Origin: Oegoconia quadripuncta
Taxonomy: Eukaryota > Arthropoda > Insecta > Lepidoptera > Autostichidae
DNA: 64,000 bases
NCBI GenBank assembly: GCA_949316235.1
Contig: OX438744.1
Span: 27,949,578 to 28,013,577 of the forward strand
Reading direction: 5' to 3'
Shown here: one piece after another, positions 53,442 to 63,472 of the stretch
Numbering within the stretch: position 1 is the first letter of the stretch
Layout: each line of letters begins with the position of its first letter
Made by a program: the position numbers and the translations under genes
The notes under the pieces: model-generated
The model's database searches: none
Told to the model about the DNA's origin: nothing
What the model saw: the letters and a program-made list of their open reading frames with translations, nothing else

Positions 53442-55937
53442 CTATTGAGCCGCAGCCCGTTGAGTTACATAATATTTACCGTTTGACATAATATTAATAT
53501 GGCAAAGAGCGTACGAAATCAAAGTGTCCTGAAAAGTATATATAATGCACTCGGTCTCAGGTTTTTCTACTTCAAAACATTGGACATGATCATCAAAACT
53601 AATCGTATTCAATACACAACATTCAAAAATAATCTTAGTACTATCATAAACAAACACATTTTTAATAACCATAAAAGAAATATCTGCAAGGTCTGTCATA
53701 TCACGTATGAGAATCCTTCCAGATTTATATAAAGTACCGTTTAGTTTAACCCAAGAGACGAGATTGGGTGAACTACCAAAATTTAAGTTTAATCTATATA
53801 TTATCTCATCATACTTGCATTTTGAAATTCTTTTTGATAAACCTACGGAAAACGTTGTATCAAGCGACCCTTTGGTAAATATTTCGTTTAGTTGAAGCTG
53901 ATGCTTCATTGCCAGCGATTTCGTAAGATTCCGACGATTAAAAGTGGCTCGGGCAGCCATTTTAGATAGTCTGTGCTTAGCTTCAAATCGCATTGACCAA
54001 ATTTTATTTAGAGGGCCAAATTTAATCAACATAGAGTGATAATGAATTAAAAAATGAAATTTTGGTTTTAAGGTATCTCCTGTTAGTTCTAGGTACATTT
54101 CGTTCAGTTCTGAGACTAAAAATTTTAACAACTGGCAACTAGCAATATTGATTACAGTGGACATTAACAGGTCAATAATTTTTCTTAATACAATATATAA
54201 TTGCCAATAATCATCGTCTCTTGGAACAAAATCACCGATCATGAGACCGAAATATCTCAAAAACGATAACATTTCAGAAGCTGAAAGTCGAATATTTCCT
54301 TTGGCAATATATTCCATACTTAATGCACATGGCTTACTGGAGCTATCGGGACCATAATCAAAGTTTTCTATTCTGTGATTTAAAATTGGTAAAGTAAAGT
54401 ATTTTAGATCTCTTGTATATTTAATGATAAGGAATGACATTACATATTTGCCAACCCCCTCGAGTATGTCGTGCATTATGTCCACACCTACCTGGTTAAA
54501 TAAACTGAAATGTTTGACAGATAACCAAATACACTTTTCTTTTATACCTGTAGTGCTGGGATTATTTATTTCCAGATGTTCGATGTAATTATTATTATTT
54601 CGAAGTAAACTTTCTGTCTCAAAACACTGAGTTTTCATAACTTCTTTTGGCACTACACAAATTCGACAAGGATAATTCGATGAAAAAGATTCATTGAATC
54701 CTATTATGGAATGGATACCAAGGTTGTCACCTATAATTAGACCTAAAGCAAAATATAATTGACCTTGAAATATAGGAGCATTAATTTCTATTCCAGTCTC
54801 AAATAAAAAGTTTAATTCATCAATAAGGGGCTTAAATATAACGTTATTACCAAATGCAACCCTGTCAGATGAATGAAACAATAAAGCTAAAAAAATGTTG
54901 CCTAAGGCAGAAGCTCTCTCGGGGGGCATACAACCAACTGATACATATACTGCTCCTAGTTTGTGAATCCCGGAATGACTACCTAAAACGTTGCCGCTTT
55001 CATAATCATCAAAGAATAAAAATAAAGGAAACACTACTTTGTCTTTGCATCTTTTCATGAAATTAGTCCAAAATGAACCCTGTATGAAATTACTAATATG
55101 ATCATTAACGTTTCTTAAATCTCGAATGTACTCTAACGTTTGTTGTAATACCCCATCTAGGGAAAAAAATTTTTGGAGAATGTGTCTGAGCGAGATAAAC
55201 TGTTCTGTACATTCTACTGTTACTGCGCTGACAACACCGCGTTTAGTGGTAGTAGTTTTTCTTTGTCCTATCACTATTTCATTAGGGGCTATAAAAGAAC
55301 CCACATTTTCAAAATATTTAAAACGCTTATGCTCAGTGTTAAATGTTTTGAATGGGCAGTTGACAACAGACATCACTTCTTGTTGAATTAATGCTAAATT
55401 TCCTGCTCCATCATTATTCTCCATTCTTTTTGCAAAAACGTTTTGAATATTATTGCCTATTGTACTAAAAATATGATCCAAGCCTTGAACTACATCCTGT
55501 ACAGTTTGCCTGGGTAATAAAGGGTTTGCATACAAACTTGCTAAAAATAAAAGTATTTGGTTACTGTTTGAGGTTGATGCATTTTGAGTAAAAGCTACGT
55601 TTGTAATTTGATCTAACATGTCTACAGAATAAGTGCTAGATTCATTATTTAAACCATTCAGATCATTTGGCGGATTTAAAATAGAAACATTAATGGAATT
55701 CGTCTCTAATTTGCTATCATCAACCAACAATGTTCGATTTTCTTGACTATTTGAACTACTAATGTGAAATTTGTTCAAATGTTTAGAAAACGTATTTTTT
55801 AAATAAAAGGAACGGTCACAGCCCCCGTCTATACAGTGATATACTGAAAACTTATGTTTACTATGAGCTCGAACAAAATGTTTGAACAAGTTTTTAACAT
55901 TAGAAAATTTTTCAAAACATAAGAAACAGGTAATCAT
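53442..55937 (-). CDS. C2H2-finger protein with CACTA/EnSpm-like transposase core
   Basis: One uninterrupted exon; I prefer the ATG at 55,937 (about 831 aa) over the extended frame to 56,015, because that leader lies in duplicated DNA (see finding). Numbering from the extended frame: two C2H2-like fingers (CFLCFEKF..HFVRAH, about 30-51; YHCIDGGCDRSF..HLNKFH, about 59-84); a linker; 'LFLFFDDYESGNVLGSH' (about 331-347); 'IIGDNLGIHS' (427-436); 'NYPCRICVVP' (447-456); 'VDIMHDILEGVGKY' (511-524); 'KPKFHFLIHYH' (650-660); 'MRFEAKHRLSK' (675-685). The DDY, GDN and HDxxEG spacing resembles CACTA/Tnp_2-type DDE enzymes and large metazoan multi-copy C2H2 families. Being open throughout, it is either a young element or a host-retained gene. 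A possible AATAAA signal is at about 53,305. TIRs were not found. Confidence 0.8.
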   Translation of the reverse strand: MITCFLCFEKFSNVKNLFKHFVRAHSKHKFSVYHCIDGGCDRSFYLKNTFSKHLNKFHISSSNSQENRTLLVDDSKLETNSINVSILNPPNDLNGLNNESSTYSVDMLDQITNVAFTQNASTSNSNQILLFLASLYANPLLPRQTVQDVVQGLDHIFSTIGNNIQNVFAKRMENNDGAGNLALIQQEVMSVVNCPFKTFNTEHKRFKYFENVGSFIAPNEIVIGQRKTTTTKRGVVSAVTVECTEQFISLRHILQKFFSLDGVLQQTLEYIRDLRNVNDHISNFIQGSFWTNFMKRCKDKVVFPLFLFFDDYESGNVLGSHSGIHKLGAVYVSVGCMPPERASALGNIFLALLFHSSDRVAFGNNVIFKPLIDELNFLFETGIEINAPIFQGQLYFALGLIIGDNLGIHSIIGFNESFSSNYPCRICVVPKEVMKTQCFETESLLRNNNNYIEHLEINNPSTTGIKEKCIWLSVKHFSLFNQVGVDIMHDILEGVGKYVMSFLIIKYTRDLKYFTLPILNHRIENFDYGPDSSSKPCALSMEYIAKGNIRLSASEMLSFLRYFGLMIGDFVPRDDDYWQLYIVLRKIIDLLMSTVINIASCQLLKFLVSELNEMYLELTGDTLKPKFHFLIHYHSMLIKFGPLNKIWSMRFEAKHRLSKMAARATFNRRNLTKSLAMKHQLQLNEIFTKGSLDTTFSVGLSKRISKCKYDEIIYRLNLNFGSSPNLVSWVKLNGTLYKSGRILIRDMTDLADISFMVIKNVFVYDSTKIIFECCVLNTISFDDHVQCFEVEKPETECIIYTFQDTLISYALCHINIMSNGKYYVTQRAAAQ

Positions 55938-55975
55938 GATCAAATTTTCGGAGTGCACAGATATAGTTTTACCGA

Positions 55976-56114
55976 TTTTACGATAGATGGTATCTCGTAT
56001 TGTAAATGGTCCCAAATTATATATATAAGTACCTTGCAGTAATTTCTTTCATTACGCTGGATCCACTACATTTATGAACGGTTATAAATTCAATCTCAAT
56101 TTTTGCAGCTTAGT
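55976..56114. repeat. Diverged duplicate of part of the SAM-protein last exon
   Basis: Parallels 56,330-56,458: 'ttttacgatagatggtatct' / 'ttttacgatagacggtattt', 'taccttgcag' in both, 'ccactaca...atgaa' in both, 'ttgcagcttagt' / 'ttgcagtttagt'. It lies between the two nested genes and overlaps the extended leader of the transposase-like frame. Confidence 0.75.
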
Positions 56115-56155
56115 ATTATGTCGTCAAAACAATCAAAACATAATCAAAATCTCTT

Positions 56156-56640
56156 CTACTTGATTTCTAAGCCTAGGTCAGTTACCAGAGCACGGACAGT
56201 GGTAAATAATTTATCGTATTTGGTAGTTAAATTAAATATAGCTTTTTGAACAAATTGCCACACGTGGCTGGATTCTGCAGGATACTCTGCATTTAATACA
56301 AATATAATTTTAAAGCAAGCATCAACACATTTTACGATAGACGGTATTTCGTATCGCAAATGGTTCAAAATAATATACCTTGCAGATATCTCCTTTATTG
56401 AGGGACCCACTACAACTATGAATGGTTGTAAGGTCAATCCCAATTCTTGCAGTTTAGTCTTTCGCCGTTGTATGGTCTCGTCTATCTCAGCTGCGCTCTT
56501 CAAATGGCAAATAAAACTTCCCAGAACTTCGTGTTTAGAAGGTCTCCACTGTTTTTTGGTCTTAACTGTTTTCACCATGGAAGTAGTCATCAAAAATGGC
56601 AACGTCATAAAAGCAACCGTATTGAGAACCTCGTCAGAAT
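56156..56640 (-). CDS. SAM-domain (SAMD3-like) protein, exon 6 (C-terminal domain and stop)
   Basis: Starts with two bases completing Asp, then 'SDEVLNTVAFMTLPFLMTTS', 'KKQWRPSKHEVLGSFICHLK', 'KLQELGLTLQPFIVVVGPSI', 'CVDACFKIIFVLNAEYPAES', 'HVWQFVQKAIFNL' and the stop at 56,156. This is the characteristic C-terminal region of SAMD3-like proteins (recalled), including the WRPSK and YPAES-W stretches. The acceptor is 'tttttcttgtag'. Confidence 0.82.
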
Positions 56641-56967
56641 CTACAAGAAAAAACACACGATTGTTTTGTTATACATTATTTGACGAAAATTGTTTGGGTA
56701 ATGCAGTGCCTCATCTACGTACCTACCTACTAAATAATATTCAAACCTGATCAGTCGTTTTAGCATAAAAGGACAAACAAACAAACATCCATAATATGAG
56801 TGGGATGTTAAATTTATTTCAAACTTATTTATAGATAGATTTTTATATAGATTTTCTGAAAGTTGTAGAAAAGTTAGTCCTTGTTGAGGGTGTTCCAGCT
56901 TTTACATGATTTTTGGCTAACCCGTATATAAATGAGGATAAGTGCTTGTAAAATATTGTGAATTTAC

Positions 56968-57115
56968 CATTGTTTTCCATAAGGCTTAAAATTTCCTTCA
57001 ATCCAGAATCCTGTCTTTTTTTGGTATATTCAAGCAGCTTTGGTCTAATTATAGGCCAGTTCTGATATAAATTGTCATCACAGAGTGGATACAATTTTTT
57101 GAAGTCATTCAAAAG
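56968..57115 (-). CDS. SAMD3-like protein, exon 5
   Basis: 49 codons + 1 nt: 'LLNDFKKLYPLCDDNLYQNW', 'PIIRPKLLEYTKKRQDSGLK', 'EILSLMENN'. The acceptor is 'aatttttcag'. The donor 'gtaaat' at 56,967 leaves one G that makes Asp with exon 6. Reading through the donor stops 40 codons later, so the donor is needed. Confidence 0.75.
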
Positions 57116-58311
57116 CTGAAAAATTAGGTAATAAATACATAGTTGTCAACTAAAACAATACACAACGGAAAAATTTTGTTCTACAACTTTTCAAAATTCG
57201 CGAAAAATTATTTCAATTCTTCATACAAAACAGTCAATCTAATCGAACATTTTATATGAAAAGGCGAAAATATTTTCCCGAATTTTGAAAAGTACTTAAG
57301 TGGTGAATGAAAATGTGAATGGAGGTAAAAGCAACATTTTCAAAATTATTTTAAATTTTATGTTTCTTCAAAGATTTAACCCAGTATACAACGCTGGGTA
57401 TACAGGATGTTACAAAACAACCCAAACTATATAAAATTCTAAAAATATTTTTGTGATCAACTGTTAAGGCCATTCAACCCGGAATTGACGTTTATATACG
57501 TAATTTTACTATTTTGTCCAATAAACATCAATTTAAGGTCGTATAACCTTAACAAGTGATCACTCGCATAACATAGTCAAAGTCAAAGTCAAAGTCAAAG
57601 ATATTTATTGCAAAACTATAGGTATTTGACAAGTTGGTAACATTACAATAATAGGTTCAGCTATAGCATACCAGTAAAGGTGTACAATAATAAAATTAAA
57701 TAAGAATAAGAGTTAATCACTAAATTACCAAATTCACTAAATACTAAATAATTAAATGTCATCGTCAGATCAAGAAGCACGCACACGAACAAACACACAC
57801 ACACACTATTATAATTATTTATATTTAAATATATAATCATATCAATCAATCAATCAATCAAATACGCTTTATTGTTTAAATATGTCATATATATGTACAT
57901 ATATTATATTGATTGCTTACTACTACCTATAACTAATATGTTATAAAATAACTTAAAAAAATATTCTATAAGTTTAAATAATGCTATTGTTGATTCTTGT
58001 TGTTAAGTTAGCACAATCAAGATTGTAGTACAAAATACTCCGAGGGGTGGGAACCTGGTGATCTGTGCCACAGGTTCATCCTATTACAGACGCCAGATTC
58101 GATTGTTATTTATCATACAATTACATTTGTAACATAACATTTGTGAGAATGAAATAAATGCTTACTTACTACTACTACTAGATTTTTTTAGGGATTTTCT
58201 AGGAACTGCCCAAAAATATCTTTAATCTCCGATTCGTTTTAAAAGTTAGGTATAAACAAAAAAAAGTTGTAGCGTATAGACCTCACTCTTAAATAGGTAC
58301 ATGTAACTTAC
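57116..58311. other. Intron of the SAM gene with retroelement tails
   Basis: 57,570-57,640 ('gtcaaagtcaaagtcaaaga', 'tatttattgcaaaactatag') and 57,841-57,890 ('caatcaatcaatcaatcaaa', 'tacgctttattgtttaaata') are two minus-strand retroelement 3' ends. Nothing coding. Confidence 0.5.
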
Positions 58312-58926
58312 CAAAAATACACCACCAGGCTGGTTGAGCGGCTTGTATTTACTTAGGTAATCATCAACTGTCATTTCATTTGATGTTAATTCAGTTAGTC
58401 TTTGCTTATCCGTATCGTTCCAATATGTTTCAACAGTTAACCATGGATCACAACAATTATTGAGCCAGAGAAGTTTTTCATTCACATCATCACTTAATGT
58501 CTGCAATTGGTCAATTGCTTCTTGAATATTTGAGTTAGTGTGGGGCGAGGCTGTGCTACTATTATATGTTGAGGGATGCCGTTTTGAATATTCTTCGATC
58601 ACTCCAGATTTTATAAATTCACGCCTACGCTGCCTATAACAGTCTAATAATTTTCCCTTCGCAGAAACCTTTTGTTTGGGAGTGATACTCATATAAGGAA
58701 TGAAATACACAGACGAGTTTTCCTTATTAAATATTTTTGGTATATCATAAGCCAGTTCGTAAAGTCTTGTGCTGGTAAGTTTTTTTTGTGGGTTGTCTTT
58801 TAGTTCGTATGTAATAATAATATTGCAGAGACGTCTTCTATCGGCGTTGTTTAATAGTCCTGAATTTTTATGTCTTAATAATAGAGCATTACCATCATTA
58901 GAAGATTTTAAAATTTTGTGCAATTC
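58312..58926 (-). CDS. SAMD3-like protein, exon 4
   Basis: 205 codons, phase 0 both ends: 'ELHKILKSSNDGNALLLRHK', 'LNNADRRRLCNIIITYELKD', 'RLYELAYDIPKIFNKENSSV', 'RQRRREFIKSGVIEEYSKRH' and, near the end, 'MTVDDYLSKYKPLNQPGGVF'. This matches the middle domain of SAMD3-like proteins (DRRRLxNIIIxYxL followed by a LAxxIPxIF stretch). The acceptor is 'attctttcag' and the donor is 'gtaagt'. Confidence 0.82.
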
Positions 58927-59073
58927 CTGAAAGAATACAAGTAAAATGAAATAAGTAAAGTAAATAACTGAATTAATAAAATAAAATTGTGTCAATAGAA
59001 AAATATTGTGCCACATAAAAACTAACTTTGATACTATAATATTAACCTACACAATTACAATTTAGTAACTTAC

Positions 59074-59217
59074 ACATGAAGTATCAGGAAGTTTGATTTC
59101 AGAATCATTAATTATGTTTTCTGTATTATACTGTGAATCATTTGAAGGCTCCAAAGGCTGCAGAATATATGTTGTCAACAAACTACACTGTGTAGAAGTT
59201 GAGGCGTCCTCAGACAT
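59074..59217 (-). CDS. SAMD3-like protein, exon 3 (linker)
   Basis: 48 codons, phase 0: 'MSEDASTSTQCSLLTTYILQ', 'PLEPSNDSQYNTENIINDSE', 'IKLPDTSC'. Low-complexity acidic linker. It begins with ATG right after the acceptor ('aaaattttag'), so a shorter product starting here is conceivable. The donor is 'gtaagt'. Confidence 0.7.
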
Positions 59218-59583
59218 CTAAAATTTTAATAAATTGAAACTGATTAGATTACTAATACATTATTTCTTTACTGTATGCGTTAAAACCATTCATATTTAAA
59301 AAAAAAAAGTGTTTGATCTGCCAAAGCTGTATAAGTAGTGTGTACCTGAGTAGGTACCTACCAAGGGACTTACTTAGTTGTAATATTACTTAATTAGGCT
59401 TTCATTCCTTAGATCAACAATCATTAGATCAAAATTTATTATGTGAACCCCTAACACACTAATGCTGTCAACACACTAACTAAACAATGGTGTATTGTAT
59501 GACTCAGCAAGTAGGTATCTAAGTACATGATAGGCAGCTGAACTGTTTTCGTAGGTACCTAAGTGTAAAAAATATTAACTTAC

Positions 59584-59747
59584 GTCGATGTCATTAGTAT
59601 CGATATTTCCCTCACTTTTGGTTGCTGTTATATCTCTAAGCATCCGAATTTGCGCATTTAGTTTCGCCCTATGGCCAATTACAGGTATCAATTCTTTAAC
59701 ATCACTGTCAGACAGCATTTGCAAGGTTTCAATATCGATGGCTTGTT
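59584..59747 (-). CDS. SAM-domain protein, exon 2 (rest of SAM domain)
   Basis: 2+162 nt: completes Glu, then 'QAIDIETLQMLSDSDVKELI', 'PVIGHRAKLNAQIRMLRDI', 'TATKSEGNIDTNDID'. With exon 1 this makes a complete sterile alpha motif: conserved L-x-L-S-D-x-D-V-K-E-L-I and GHRxKLxxxI. The acceptor is 'catttttttag' and the donor is 'gtaagt'. Confidence 0.85.
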
Positions 59748-59863
59748 CTAAAAAAATGTGAGAGAAAAATAAATAGAAACATAACATCGTATTACTGCAC
59801 ATGCATGCAGCGAGACATACGAACTTAAACGAATATAAATAAGAACTGAAGTACATATCTTAC

Positions 59864-59942
59864 CTTTAAATTGAGTTATGTACATTTCTAGACCCCATTC
59901 TCGAAGGTAGTCTCCTAGAGGATCTGTATCTGTTACTTCCAT
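59864..59942 (-). CDS. SAM-domain protein, first coding exon
   Basis: ATG at 59,942: 'MEVTDTDPLGDYLREWGLEM', 'YITQFK' + 1 nt, the first helix of a SAM domain (LxxWGLExYIxxF). The donor is 'gtaaga' at 59,863. The summed coding length of exons 1-6 is 1635 nt, exactly 545 codons including the stop, which supports the model. SAM domains usually mediate protein-protein self-association. The start has 'ccattttcgaaaa' upstream on +, an A-rich Kozak-like context on minus. Confidence 0.82.
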
Positions 59943-60760
59943 TTTCGAAAATTTTAATAGTTTTACGTACACCATGTATCGGTTTGAACACAGTTTTACA
60001 TCCAGTTTTAAGCACCGACACAAGTTTTTTTAATTTTGTTACTACAAGACAAATCTTGCCGGTGGTGGCTTTGCAAAGAAAATGGACGAACAGGAATGAA
60101 CAAGTTTGTGACGCGCGCGACGTGCGAGTCCAATGTCAATCCGCGAGCGGGGGACAAGGACAACATATAAACAAAAGAGTTTGGTTACATGTAAGCAAAG
60201 TTGTACTACGCACTGAACTTCGTTTGGTTAGTGATTGTATTTTGGTTGGTTAGATAACGCTAAACTGTAGTTTAATTTTGCCCCACTACGCAAAATATGT
60301 TGTATGTAACAAAATACTTGTATAAGAATAGAAAATTATTGTTGAGCAATACCTAATTAAGCTATGTTGTGACTAACCATTGTGATTGAAAAAGACTTGA
60401 ACTTAGTTTTTGTTGCACATGGGCAATGTTTATACTTAAATTAGATTGACTAGTTTATTTACCTGTAACCACTTGGGTTTGTTTACTCTTGTATTGTAAA
60501 ATATAAATAAACATTTTATTACAAATAGCTCAACTTAAATAACATTATCTGTTTTGTTCTTCACTGATAAACTAGTCTAGTTAAATCAAATTAACTTTAT
60601 TAACGCCTTACAAAATTATGGTTATTACTCAAATTACCAAAGTAGATTGGTTAAATATTTTTTTCAGTGTTCTTTTTATCGAGTAATCGATGCACAGATA
60701 CGCTATTCGTTTTCATTAGCGAAATCTAGCAATGTCTGGCCTTGAATGGGTTACCAAATA
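59943..60760. other. Upstream region of the SAM gene within the Toll intron
   Basis: 60,080-60,160 is GC-richer ('gtttgtgacgcgcgcgacgt', 'caatccgcgagcgggggaca'), a candidate promoter for the minus-strand gene. The rest is AT-rich and unassigned. Confidence 0.4.
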
Positions 60761-60780
60761 TGGAAATCACGGGACACAAT

Positions 60781-61935
60781 CGCAACTCGTGTTAACCTCG
60801 ACAAGAAATACAACCACACTGTAAGCCACGCCCCCCGGGGAATCACTGGTCACAATCGCAACTCGTGTTAACCCCGACAAGAAATACAACCACACTGCCT
60901 AAGCGACGCCCCCCGGGAAATCACTGGACACAGTCGCAACTCGTGTTAGCCCCGACAAGAGATATAACTACACTGCCTAAACCACGCACCGGAAAAACGC
61001 AACTCGTGTTAACCCCGAGAAGTAATAACAACCACATTGTAAGCCACGCTCCCCGGGAAATCACAGGACACAATCGCAACTCGGGTTAACCCCGACAAGA
61101 AATACAACCACACTGTAAGCCACGCCCCCCGGGGAATCACTGGTCACAATCGCAACTCGTATTAACTCCGACAAGTGATACAACCACACTGTAAGGCACG
61201 CCCCCTGGGAAATCACTGGACACAGTCGCAACTCGTGTTAGCCCCGACAAGAGATATAACTACACTGCCTAAACCACGCAACGGGAAATCGCAACTCGTG
61301 TTAACCGCGACAAGTGATACAACCACACTGTAACCCACGCCCCCCGGGGAATCACTGGTCACAATCGCAACTCGTGTTAACTCCGACAAGTGATACAACC
61401 ACACTGTAAGCCACGCCCCCCGGGGAATCACTGGTCACAATCGCAACTCGTGTTAACTCCGACAAGTGATACAACCACACTGTAAGGCACGCCCCCTGGG
61501 AAATCACTGGACACAGTCGCAACTCGTGTTAGCCCCGACAAGAGATATAACTACACTGCCTAAACCACGCACCGGGAAATCGCAACTCGTGTTAACCCCG
61601 ACAAGTGATACAACCACACTGTAAGTCACGCCCCCTGGGAAATCACTGGACACAGTCGCAACTCGTGTTAGCCCCGACAAGAGATATAACTACACTGCCT
61701 AAACCACGCACCGGGAAATCGCAACTCGTGTTAACCCCGACAAGTGATACAACCACACTGTAAGCCACGCCCCCTGGGAAATCACTGGACACAGTCGCAA
61801 CTCGTGTTAGCCCCGACAAGAGATATAACTAAACTGCCTAAACCACGCACCGGGAAATCGCAGTTCGTGTTAACCCCGACAAGTAATAACAACCACGTTG
61901 TAAGCCACGCCCCCCGGGAAATCACAGGACACAAT
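60781..61935 (+). repeat. Satellite array, about 16 units of 63 or 76 bp
   Basis: Each unit starts 'cgcaactcgtgttaacccc' and continues 'gacaagaaatacaaccacac' and 'tgtaagccacgcccccc'. Starts fall near 60,781, 60,857, 60,935, 60,998, 61,075, 61,151, 61,227, 61,290 and so on to 61,858. Long (about 76) and short (about 63, lacking part after 'cacgcaccgggaaat') variants alternate, giving a higher-order pattern. Open frames across it are not genes. Confidence 0.9.
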
Positions 61936-62039
61936 CGTATACCTACAGCGTGTCATCTCGTCTAGTATTTACTCTGTTTATGAATATGTTTATGCCAGTG
62001 TGCATGTTCGGTCTACATGCATTTTGGATAAACTATTTA

Positions 62040-62290
62040 AATTAAAAAAAAAAAACAAAAAATCCGACAGCATATTTTGTATTTTGCGGTCGCCATGTTG
62101 GATTTATTACGATAAAATTTATCCGATGACATTCTGGGAATCAAGGCGAATCTAACGGCCATGCACTACGTAATCGGTCTTGCAGTTTAGGCTACAGAAT
62201 TCACCATAGTAACGGACATACATACATACATACTCTCGAAAAACATTACCCTCCCTTATGCGGTCGGGTAAAAATAGCCAGTGCCCTAAA
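62040..62290 (+). repeat. Dispersed repeat ('cgccatgttgg' family)
   Basis: 'cgacagcatattttgtattt', 'tgcggtcgccatgttggatt' also occurs in part at 34,340-34,400 and inverted at 31,316-31,350. Confidence 0.45.
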
Positions 62291-62342
62291 TAAGTTGGAG
62301 TAAACGCATTTCCACCTTCAGCCTTATCTTCATTACACAGCA

Positions 62343-62530
62343 GTTTTGATCATCACCATCATGCCCACAGGACGTCGACTGCTGAGCATAGTCCTCCCCC
62401 ATAGATTTCTACAACGACCGGGTGGAAGCGACCTTCGTCCAGCGACTTCCTCTGGGTGGAGGCCTCACGTTGCGCTTGCCCGTGCATGGACTGCACTAGA
62501 ACATTTATGCCCCAACAGTCAGGTGTGATT
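62343..62530 (-). repeat. RTE-like LINE 3' end
   Basis: 'cacaggacgtcgactgctga', 'gcatagtcctcccccataga' (compare 12,433). It is cut by or fused to SINE-like 'caggtgtgattgaag'. Confidence 0.6.
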
Positions 62531-62569
62531 GAAGTAAAAATCGTCTCAATAGTGAGAGGAGGCTGAGCT

Positions 62570-62905
62570 GTTTTTTTTTATATGCACGACGGGTTCGTAC
62601 TTGATCTCAATCACACCTGATGTTAAGTGAAGATGAGTTCGAAGGTGGAAGCGTACTGACCCGGAAACTCCAACATATTTGGGGGATTGGCTATCTTATC
62701 TCTGACAACCGGAACACAACAATGCTATTAACATTGCTGCTTCGCGGCAGATTTAGATGAGATGGTAGTAGCTAGTCAGGCGGACATTTAAAATGCCTTA
62801 CCACCAACCAAATCGAGTATTTAAACATGTACCCCGCTGGGTATCGAACCCGCGACCTCCGAATCGTAAACCCAATGTTGTTTACATTGAGCCACGGAGG
62901 CGGTT
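62570..62905 (-). repeat. SINE-A, full length, minus strand
   Basis: 'tatgcacgacgggttcgtac' to 'tgagccacggaggcggtt'. In Toll intron 1, about 190 bp from the exon 1 donor. Confidence 0.88.
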
Positions 62906-63094
62906 AAACTATTATAGGCTGTTTTTTGTATTATATTATATATTAGGCTGTGAACTATTATAGGCCGCCAACTTCGCGCGCGATGCGTCTGGTGAAGAGG
63001 AGTGTGTTGAAGGGCCTCTGCAGGGTGCGAGGCTTCCACGCTCGAAGTGGACGGCCTAGTCAAGCTTATTAACCAAAAACAAGAAGTAGCAAAC

Positions 63095-63396
63095 CTTCAG
63101 TATCCGTAACTTGTTACAACTGCCCCAAGACTTGAGAAGCACACCATCCCTAAGCGTCACTTTCCTCGCAAACGTTATCACGTCCTTGGGCATGGCGACA
63201 TTTGCCAATTCCAGCTGAGACACATTTGTCACTGGCACCAGCAGGTCCGCAGGAGCCTCCAGCGGATAGCTATCGAAGATCGGCGCCCCTCGCTCGGTAG
63301 AGACCGCTCGTAATGATAAGCCTTGGACGTTCTCTAACCCTTCAAGATGTGATGCAACTAAACCAAACCCAAAGTCTCTGTATCTGATGCATATGC
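63095..63396 (-). CDS. Toll-like receptor, first visible exon (N-terminal LRR region)
   Basis: Encodes 'RDFGFGLVASHLEGLENVQG', 'LSLRAVSTERGAPIFDSYPL', 'PVTNVSQLELANVAMPKDVI' and ends 'WGSCNKLRILK'. There are weak LRR-type repeats (VQGLSLRAV, VSQLELANV, LRILKVV) and no TIR-side features. I chose the acceptor at 63,397 (gtattgggcag). The frame could instead start at an upstream Met (63,472 or 63,427), whose hydrophobic run 'MYCVYFYVLGSICI' might act as a signal peptide. The donor is the weak 'gtttgc', but phase 0 joins well to exon 2. True 5' exons may lie past the window. Confidence 0.72.
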
Positions 63397-63472
63397 TGCC
63401 CAATACATAAAAGTAAACACAATACATAACCACCACATGACGTTCGTTGATCACTGGTTGGTACACACACAA

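Larger units (their letters stand above)
51028..63094. other. Toll intron 1 (12 kb)
   Basis: This intron separates exon 1 (63,095) from exon 2 (51,027). It hosts the small open frame at 51,769, a SINE-B remnant at about 52,300, a hairpin MITE at 53,068, the SAM-domain/transposase-like gene pair, a satellite array, an RTE tail and a SINE-A. All are listed separately. Confidence 0.75.

Noticed and set aside
54854..55391. Plus-strand open frames opposite the transposase-like exon
   Set aside because: Shadows of the long minus-strand coding frame with no domain text or splice signals.
55937..56015. Start of the C2H2 gene at 56,015
   Set aside because: That codon is TTG, and the first residues come from the shifted frame of a duplicated exon fragment; the ATG at 55,937 directly precedes the first finger.
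60781..61935. CRISPR-like array
   Set aside because: Units are contiguous without unique spacers and the host is an animal; it is a satellite.
60865..61965. Proline/threonine-rich open frames
   Set aside because: Translations of the satellite array; they do not persist across unit variants.
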